From Flavobacteriia bacterium (GTDB lineage: Bacteria; Bacteroidota; Bacteroidia; Flavobacteriales_D; Crocinitomicaceae), in assembly GCA_009925805.1 (NCBI GenBank), contig RFQF01000012.1:1-21677 (forward strand): 21,677 bases of DNA, in the 5' to 3' direction. Shown one piece after another: positions 16,453 through 21,677 of the stretch. Position 1 is the stretch's first letter. The number at the start of each line of letters is the position of its first letter. The translations under genes were made by a program, and so were the position numbers. The notes below the pieces were generated by a model that was not told the origin of the DNA, made no database searches, and saw only the letters and a list, made by a program, of their open reading frames with translations.

Positions 16453-17898
16453 TTAGTTTTGATTAAATATTTCTTGAGCTATTTTAAAATCATCGAACGG
16501 AGATTTCACCCCGTTAACCTCCTGATAATTCTCATGTCCCTTGCCGGCAATTAGCACAATATCCCCGGCTTTCGCCAATAAAGAAGCGGTAAGAATCGCT
16601 TGTTTACGGTCTTCAATGGCTAAGGCAGGAACCTTGCTTGAGGCCTCGAGACCTTCCTGCATTTCTCGAAGGATTTGTGTTGGATTTTCGGTGCGCGGGT
16701 TGTCTGAAGTAAGAATAAGCTGTTGACTGAACTTTTGGGCAATTTTTGCCATGAGCGGACGCTTGGATTTATCGCGATCTCCTCCACAACCCACCAAGGT
16801 TATTACGTTCTTTCCATTCGATAATTGACCGATGGTTTGCAACACATTTTCTAAGGCATCGGGCGTATGGGCATAATCCACCACAACCGTTACGCCATGG
16901 ATGGATTTAAAAAACTGAAACCTGCCTGAAACAGAATCCAGCATGGAAAGAGCTTCGAATAAAGCAAGTTTATCTATGCCAAGCAATTCTCCTACCCCAT
17001 AGACCGCTAGCAGATTATATGCATTGAACTTGCCAATCAGCTTGCTGTGCACCTCCGTATGATTGATTTTTACGAGTAAACCCTCGAGGGAATTTTCAAC
17101 CACAACTCCTTTAAAATCCGCGAGGGTATTCAAGGCGTACGTCGCATGTTTGGAAGGGCAATTCTGCAACATCACTGCGCCATTTCTGTCGTCGATGTTG
17201 ACCAATGCAAAGGCCTCCTTAGAAAGCTCATCGAAAAATCCTTTTTTTGCAACAATGTATTCATGGAAGGTCTTATGGTAATCCAAGTGATCGTGGGTGA
17301 TATTGGTGAATACCCCTCCTGCGAAGTGCAACCCGTGGATACGTTGTTGATGCACGGCATGCGAGCTCACTTCCATAAACGCGTAGGAACACCCAGCATC
17401 TACCATCATTCTTAAAAGTTGATTGATTGCAAAAGGATCCGGGGTGGTATGGGTCGAAGGAATTTCCCGTTGTTCAATTTTGTTGACCACCGTGGAGATT
17501 AACCCGCAAGAGAAGCCTAAAGCTGAAAAAAGCTGGTGCAATAACGTGGTCGTGGTAGTTTTTCCATTCGTACCCGTGACTCCTATCAAATGCATCTGTT
17601 GGCTCGGGTGATCAAACCATTCACAAGCTAAGGTAGCCAAGGCGCGTCGTGTATCCTTAACCTTAAAAAGGGTCATGCCGTCCGGGCAAACCACCTCCTT
17701 TTGAACTACCGCAAATCGACAACCCTGATTGAAGGCGACTTCCAGGAATTGATGACCGTCGTTTGTTAACCCTTCGATGGCCACGAACAAGGTTTTTTCC
17801 TTTGCTTGGCGGGAGTCGAACACCACGGCATCCAACTGTTCATTGTCACCCATGAAATGCTGATTTAACGCCTGTAAAAGAGAGGTTAGTGATTTCAT
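16453..17898 (-). CDS. murE: UDP-MurNAc-tripeptide synthetase, meso-diaminopimelate-adding (MurE)
   Basis: MurE adds the third stem-peptide residue to UDP-MurNAc-L-Ala-D-Glu. It has 481 residues. Marks are FDSRQ in the N-terminal uridine-binding domain, the P-loop GTNGKTTT (109-116), THTTPDP, NITHDHLDYH in the central domain and the C-terminal VDYAHTPDAL. The signature DNPRTENP (399-406) has the Arg that contacts meso-diaminopimelate, so DAP-type peptidoglycan is inferred, as expected for this phylum. The start overlaps the ftsI stop (ATGA at 17895-17898). Confidence 0.97.
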   Translation of the reverse strand: MKSLTSLLQALNQHFMGDNEQLDAVVFDSRQAKEKTLFVAIEGLTNDGHQFLEVAFNQGCRFAVVQKEVVCPDGMTLFKVKDTRRALATLACEWFDHPSQQMHLIGVTGTNGKTTTTTLLHQLFSALGFSCGLISTVVNKIEQREIPSTHTTPDPFAINQLLRMMVDAGCSYAFMEVSSHAVHQQRIHGLHFAGGVFTNITHDHLDYHKTFHEYIVAKKGFFDELSKEAFALVNIDDRNGAVMLQNCPSKHATYALNTLADFKGVVVENSLEGLLVKINHTEVHSKLIGKFNAYNLLAVYGVGELLGIDKLALFEALSMLDSVSGRFQFFKSIHGVTVVVDYAHTPDALENVLQTIGQLSNGKNVITLVGCGGDRDKSKRPLMAKIAQKFSQQLILTSDNPRTENPTQILREMQEGLEASSKVPALAIEDRKQAILTASLLAKAGDIVLIAGKGHENYQEVNGVKSPFDDFKIAQEIFNQN

Positions 17899-20231
17899 TG
17901 CAGGGTGAGTTTAATTACTTGTCCAGCATGGATTTCCGAGCCCGGCGTTAAGCTCTGAAAGACCACCATTCCGGCTCCTTCAAGGCGAACACTGAGTTTT
18001 TTGCTTTCGAGTAGAAATACAGCATCTTTAGCGGTCATTCCTCGTACATCAGGCACTTGCTTCCCATTGGTATTCACTGCTTTCAACGCAATTTTGTCCG
18101 ATTGAGAAGAAGCCGAAAGCCACGAGGAATTGCTTTCAAAAAGGAACGGAATATGGAGCTTTTTAAACACTTTGAGCAAGTCATCGTGGTTGCCAACTTT
18201 AACTACAGGGAGTTCGTTTACCTTGTTTTTTTCTTGGTTTATCGCTGGATGGTAGCGTAAGTTCGAAGCGTATATTTTATTAGCTAGAGCCACGAACACG
18301 GGGCCAGCTACCAAGGCGGCATATTTTTGCACCTTTGGTCGAGTAATAAGCACAAGGCAGGTGTATTTGGGTTGATCTGCGGGAAAATACCCAACGAAGG
18401 ATGCTTGAAAATCGCTTTGTGCTTCCTCTACATACTGTTTGTTTTTATCGGGTAATTTGGCCGTTCCGGTTTTTCCTGCAATGGCAAACTGGCTCGAAGT
18501 TAATTTTTTACCCGTGCCATGAATCATTACACCGGCCAGACATCGCTTCATGATTTTCAAGGTTTCAAATGAGCATATTTGTTCCCTGATAACCACCGGT
18601 TCAAACGATTTAATAACCTTTCCTCCCCGGCGAATTTCTTTCACAAATAAAGGGCGAAGGAATTTTCCGTTATTAGCTACGGCATTGTAAAAGGCGCACG
18701 TTTGAAGCGGAATTTGCTGGTATTCATAGCCAATGGCCATGGAGGGAATAGAATATGGGGACCACTGCAACTGACCCGGGCGATAAAACTTTGGGGCCAA
18801 CTCACCAGCAAGTTCAATTCCCAAGGGTTGCGTTAACCCAAATTGATCCAAGCGAGCCATAAATTTTTCCGGGTCATTCCGGTAAGCTTTGTAAAGAATC
18901 CAGGCAATAATGTTGGAAGATTTTTCAAAAGCTTCTTGAATTGAAATATTTCCGTACCCTTTTCCATCATTCGAATCTTGAAAACGCTTACTAATCACGG
19001 TATACGAACCCGTCGCATTCACACGATCGTTGATGTTTATTCTCCCATCTTCGAGCGCCGCCATGAGGCTTGCGAGTTTCATAGTCGAACCGGGCACTTC
19101 TCTTAAACCAATGGCATAATTGAATTTCTCGCTGAAGGAACCGTCTGCTTCTTTGGTCAAATTTGCGATGGCCTTAACATGACCGGTGTTAACTTCCATG
19201 AGCACCACCGTACCGCTCTCGGCCTCCATGGATTTGAGTTGATGTTCTAACTCGGAATGCGCTAATTCTTGAATATCCTTATCGATGGTGGTGACCACAT
19301 CCGCGCCTTCGATGGGGTCTTTGGTAAACCGACCTGTTTTTTTCCAGCCGGTAGTAATCCGTTGCTCAATTTCTTTTCCTACTTCACCCTCCAAGACGGT
19401 GTGATAAGCCCCCTCAATTCCCACTTCCAAATCCAGGTCTTTTTTGTAGTAACCCAACGTTCTTCGGAGCAAGATGCCATTAGGAGCCTTACGAATGACG
19501 GTTTCTTCTTGATCGATAATCCCGCCTTTCATTCTTCCTAACTTGAGAATAGGAAGTGCATTGATTCTTTTTCGTTCTTCACTGGTAACCCCTTTGCGCA
19601 GGAGCAGGTACCTTGCCCCGTTAGCCCGAGCATTACGAATTTCATTTTCGTAAGCCCTAGCCGCTTTTTCAGGGTATAAACCGTGAAGTCCTCGCGCTAG
19701 ATTCGACACCTCCGCGTCGAACGTTTTTTGATCCACCACGGTAGGATCCATCCGAATATCAAAGTATGAAACGGAAGTTAATAGGGGATTTAGGTTGGCA
19801 TCCAAAACATCCCCCATGCGTGGCATGCGGTCAGCGAAGCGAATGGGTAAATCCACCTCGTTGGTAGAAAATTGCAATTTCAAGGTTTTATAAAGCACCA
19901 GAATCATGATGGCTACAAAACCAAAGTAGAGCAGGTAAGCACGAAACACTAAGGGGCCTTTATTGCTCGTCATGGTTCGTATATTTTGATCCAACGCTCG
20001 ACGGGTTTCTTGCACCTTTTTTACCAACGATTTTCCATAATAGCCTTTAGCGACAAGCATAAAAAGCAGCAGAAATAGAAATAAGATGTAAGTAAGGTTG
20101 TTCAACATAAAATCCCGTGTAAGAAAATCTCCGTTGAGAATTACCATCAAGGTGCTTTGCTTTTTAGCAGCGCCCTTCGGTTTTTTAGGAGCTTCAACCC
20201 CAACGTCATCCACAAACTCATTGTTGCTCAT
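17895..20231 (-). CDS. ftsI: FtsI (PBP3) septal transpeptidase, ORF fused in frame to an FtsL-like N-terminal segment
   Basis: FtsI crosslinks septal peptidoglycan in partnership with FtsW. The 778-residue frame has two parts. Residues 1-86 look like a shortened Bacteroidota FtsL-like protein. From Met87 (ATG at 19973, MTSNKGPLVFRAYLLYF) it is a complete FtsI: membrane anchor (98-118), pedestal domain, transpeptidase motifs STMK (382-385, nucleophile Ser382), SSN (438-440) and KTGT (587-590), and one PASTA domain at the C-terminus (about 718-778). The part from Met87 is 692 residues, a normal length for Bacteroidota FtsI, so 19973 is the likely ancestral and perhaps functional start. Two in-to-out anchors in one chain would place the catalytic domain on the wrong side, so translation of the whole frame is doubtful. 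The 5' end overlaps the rsmH stop and the 3' end overlaps murE. Confidence 0.93.
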   Translation of the reverse strand: MSNNEFVDDVGVEAPKKPKGAAKKQSTLMVILNGDFLTRDFMLNNLTYILFLFLLLFMLVAKGYYGKSLVKKVQETRRALDQNIRTMTSNKGPLVFRAYLLYFGFVAIMILVLYKTLKLQFSTNEVDLPIRFADRMPRMGDVLDANLNPLLTSVSYFDIRMDPTVVDQKTFDAEVSNLARGLHGLYPEKAARAYENEIRNARANGARYLLLRKGVTSEERKRINALPILKLGRMKGGIIDQEETVIRKAPNGILLRRTLGYYKKDLDLEVGIEGAYHTVLEGEVGKEIEQRITTGWKKTGRFTKDPIEGADVVTTIDKDIQELAHSELEHQLKSMEAESGTVVLMEVNTGHVKAIANLTKEADGSFSEKFNYAIGLREVPGSTMKLASLMAALEDGRININDRVNATGSYTVISKRFQDSNDGKGYGNISIQEAFEKSSNIIAWILYKAYRNDPEKFMARLDQFGLTQPLGIELAGELAPKFYRPGQLQWSPYSIPSMAIGYEYQQIPLQTCAFYNAVANNGKFLRPLFVKEIRRGGKVIKSFEPVVIREQICSFETLKIMKRCLAGVMIHGTGKKLTSSQFAIAGKTGTAKLPDKNKQYVEEAQSDFQASFVGYFPADQPKYTCLVLITRPKVQKYAALVAGPVFVALANKIYASNLRYHPAINQEKNKVNELPVVKVGNHDDLLKVFKKLHIPFLFESNSSWLSASSQSDKIALKAVNTNGKQVPDVRGMTAKDAVFLLESKKLSVRLEGAGMVVFQSLTPGSEIHAGQVIKLTLQ
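19974..20231 (-). other. Shortened FtsL-like cell division segment (residues 1-86 of the fused frame)
   Basis: Bacteroidota encode a small FtsL-like bitopic protein of about 100-125 residues between rsmH and ftsI. This segment has that position and build: a polar, Lys-rich cytoplasmic start, ILNGDFLTRDFMLNN, a membrane helix (about 46-62, LTYILFLFLLLFMLVA), then the beginning of a coiled coil (GKSLVKKVQETRRALDQ). The rest of the periplasmic coiled coil and the stop codon are missing, and the frame runs straight into the FtsI start. A loss of roughly 100-150 nt is inferred from usual family length. Either the organism lost it or the assembly did. Confidence 0.65.
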
Positions 20232-21151
20232 ACTCTTTCTGCGATTCTAAGTTTAGCACTGCGCGCACGGTTATTTTTTTCAACTTCTTCTTCCGAAGGA
20301 ACCAAAGGGTGTCGGTTGATTTCCACAAAAGGGCGCACCCGGTTCCCGAAAAAATCCTTTGTTTCACGGCCCTCAAAATCCCCTTTTTTGAAATAGTTTT
20401 TCACGATTCGATCTTCAATCGAATGATAAGATATCACTGCGATTCGACCTCCTTTCTGGAGCACCTCCGTGGCATCTAAAAGCAGTTTTTTCAACGCGCC
20501 AATCTCATCGTTTACCTCAATTCTGAGGGCTTGGAATACTTGTGCGAGGTATTTATGTTCTTTATTTTTCGGCGCTAAGTTTCGGGCAACCTCGAGCAAA
20601 TCTTCCGTGGTCTCAAAGGGTTTAATCGTCCTTTGCCGAACCAAGGCCTGAACCAAACGAAACACATTATTAATGTCGGAATACTCGTTAAAAACACGCA
20701 AGAGCTCTTCCTCGGAAGCCTCATTGAGCAACACCGCAGCAGTTCTCCCGGAACGCTGATTCATACGCATGTCCAAAGCCGCTGTCGCACGAAAACTAAA
20801 CCCCCGCTGTTCAGCATCAAATTGATGCGACGACACCCCGATATCGGCTAAAATCGCATCCACAGACTGCCGACCTTCCGCGGCCAAATAATTCTTTAAG
20901 AACCGAAAATTAGCCTGGATGAGTTTGAAATTCGAAGCATTAAACGCATTTGGAACAGCATCTACATCTTGATCAAAGGCGTAAAGAAATCCCTGATCAG
21001 AAATTTTAGTTAAGATGGATGCCGCGTGGCCTCCTCCACCGAAGGTGACATCTACCACCACAGAATCTCCCGAAAGCGCAAGGCCTTCAATACTTTCTTG
21101 CAACAAAACCGGAACATGGTAGTTCGTATCAATCTTGGTCATTTGCTTCAC
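20228..21151 (-). CDS. rsmH: 16S rRNA m4C1402 methyltransferase RsmH (MraW)
   Basis: RsmH methylates N4 of C1402 in 16S rRNA using S-adenosylmethionine. It has 307 residues, normal for the family. Visible are the N-terminal HVPVLLQES, the SAM-binding VVDVTFGGGGHA (32-43), ADIGVSSHQFD, DMRMN, the helical insert domain, and the C-terminal ISYHSIEDRIVKNYFK. The start is ATG at 21151 or the Met three codons later; both lie inside mraZ (overlap about 23 nt). The stop overlaps the start of the FtsL-like/FtsI frame. Confidence 0.97.
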   Translation of the reverse strand: MKQMTKIDTNYHVPVLLQESIEGLALSGDSVVVDVTFGGGGHAASILTKISDQGFLYAFDQDVDAVPNAFNASNFKLIQANFRFLKNYLAAEGRQSVDAILADIGVSSHQFDAEQRGFSFRATAALDMRMNQRSGRTAAVLLNEASEEELLRVFNEYSDINNVFRLVQALVRQRTIKPFETTEDLLEVARNLAPKNKEHKYLAQVFQALRIEVNDEIGALKKLLLDATEVLQKGGRIAVISYHSIEDRIVKNYFKKGDFEGRETKDFFGNRVRPFVEINRHPLVPSEEEVEKNNRARSAKLRIAERV

Positions 21152-21587
21152 CCATTACATCGTTCGCTAAATCGGAGAAATCAGCCATATTCCCTTCGAT
21201 CATGTCGAAGTATTTGACCTTATCCCAGACCTCTATGCGGTCGTTGTAGGCGATGAGCATTACTTCGGAGTCTAAACCAACGCGCTCCATGAGGGCAACC
21301 GGAATGAGCAATCGGCCTGCATTGTCCAAGGAAACTTGCTTTGCTCCTTGGTGAAATAGCCGATAAAACATCCTGTTTTTGGGGTTAAAAAGATTGATTT
21401 TACTCAACTTAACACTGATTTTTTCCCATTCAGGCATGGGATAGAGTGTTAAGCAATCTTCAAAACCCTTGTTCAACATGAAATCACGCTGAGACCCAGC
21501 AGCAAGCTGCTTCCGTAATCCGGAAGGAAATAAAAACCGGCCTTTTTCATCCAGTTTCACTTCAAATTCACCTACTAAACCTGCCAT
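21129..21587 (-). CDS. mraZ: Transcriptional regulator MraZ
   Basis: MraZ is a ring-forming DNA-binding protein with two AbrB-like SpoVT/MazE-fold halves that binds GTGG-type repeats upstream of its own operon. I set the start at ATG 21587 (MAGLVGEFEVKLDEKGRFLF), giving 152 residues. The frame is open 13 codons further, but those residues have no family similarity. The two swapped-hairpin DNA-contact motifs are visible: DEKGR (13-17) and DNAGR (88-92). It is the first gene of the cluster, with matching repeats directly upstream at 21613-21636, so autoregulation of the whole division operon is likely. Confidence 0.96.
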   Translation of the reverse strand: MAGLVGEFEVKLDEKGRFLFPSGLRKQLAAGSQRDFMLNKGFEDCLTLYPMPEWEKISVKLSKINLFNPKNRMFYRLFHQGAKQVSLDNAGRLLIPVALMERVGLDSEVMLIAYNDRIEVWDKVKYFDMIEGNMADFSDLANDVMGEANDQD

Positions 21588-21602
21588 AGCGTTAATTATG
21601 GG

Positions 21603-21610
21603 TAAAGTTA
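21603..21610 (-). promoter_or_regulatory. Possible -7 promoter element for mraZ
   Basis: Read on the - strand this is TAACTTTA, seven of eight positions of the Bacteroidota TAnnTTTG -7 consensus counting free positions. It lies about 15 nt before the mraZ ATG, which would leave a leader of only about 8-10 nt. No clear TTTG -33 element is seen at the right distance. It sits immediately downstream of the repeat operator. Confidence 0.35.
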
Positions 21611-21612
21611 AT

Positions 21613-21640
21613 CCAAAAAGCCCCACTTTTTACCACTAAA
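21613..21640 (-). promoter_or_regulatory. MraZ-type operator: GTGG repeats with 10-bp period
   Basis: On the - strand three repeat units are spaced exactly 10 bp apart: GTGG at 21636-21633, GTGG at 21626-21623, and a degenerate TTGG at 21616-21613. The first two lie in the contexts TTAGTGG and AAAGTGG. Known MraZ operators are direct repeats of TGGG/GTGG-type boxes with about one helical turn per unit, and AAAGTGK in mollicutes. The array is 26-49 bp upstream of the mraZ ATG and overlaps the presumed promoter, fitting autorepression. This is read by eye. Confidence 0.7.
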
Positions 21641-21677
21641 AAGCTTTTGTTGATAACTTATTCCCCAAAATTAAGGT

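Noticed and set aside
21648..21656. TTATCAACA on the - strand, one mismatch from a DnaA box
   Set aside because: A single near-match in A/T-rich DNA with no cluster of boxes, no dnaA or dnaN nearby and no origin-like structure.

Overview
The window reads as a chromosomal segment from a member of the Bacteroidota, most likely Flavobacteriales or a close relative. The evidence is the gene order mraZ-rsmH-ftsI-murE-mraY-murD-ftsW-murG-murC-ftsQ-ftsA-ftsZ-yqeY, the FtsZ C-terminus ending NNSFLHDNVD, a long MraY with an extra periplasmic loop, a secreted protein with a type IX secretion (T9SS) C-terminal sorting domain, and TAnnTTTG-type promoter elements with no Shine-Dalgarno sequences. Assignment below phylum level is inference.

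Layout. Positions 1-1781 (+ strand) hold the 3' part of a glucose-1-phosphate thymidylyltransferase gene (rfbA), coupled by an ATGA overlap to a polyprenyl diphosphate synthase. A -7 promoter element precedes a T9SS cargo gene (1852-3475) that is broken by a frameshift and appears to lack an internal segment. A strong intrinsic terminator (3493-3520) closes the + strand block. Everything from 3519 to the right end lies on the - strand. Read in the direction of transcription it is mraZ, rsmH, an FtsL-like segment joined to ftsI, murE, mraY, murD, an unrecognised 148-residue gene, ftsW, murG, murC, ftsQ, ftsA, ftsZ, yqeY, mtnB, mtnD and a frameshifted mtnC. Gaps are 0-40 nt and many genes overlap, so one transcription unit of about 18 kb is plausible. 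It would start from an mraZ promoter that overlaps GTGG repeats with 10-bp spacing, which match the MraZ operator.

How the genes work together. MurC, MurD, MurE, MraY and MurG build lipid II from UDP-MurNAc. FtsW and FtsI polymerise and crosslink it at the septum. FtsQ, FtsA and FtsZ (and normally FtsL) form the divisome. MraZ is the likely autoregulator and RsmH methylates 16S rRNA. The three mtn genes at the 3' end belong to methionine salvage. murF and ddl are not in this window.

Most notable points: (1) a small gene of unknown function between murD and ftsW whose C-terminal half faintly resembles the MurD C-terminal domain; (2) an in-frame fusion of a shortened FtsL-like protein to FtsI that creates a membrane-topology conflict; (3) three separate lesions (T9SS cargo gene, mtnC, ftsL) that are either real gene decay or sequence/assembly errors; (4) MraZ-type operator repeats. 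No CRISPR array, insertion sequence, tRNA, rRNA or phage gene was seen, and I do not see a clear new defence or mobile system.
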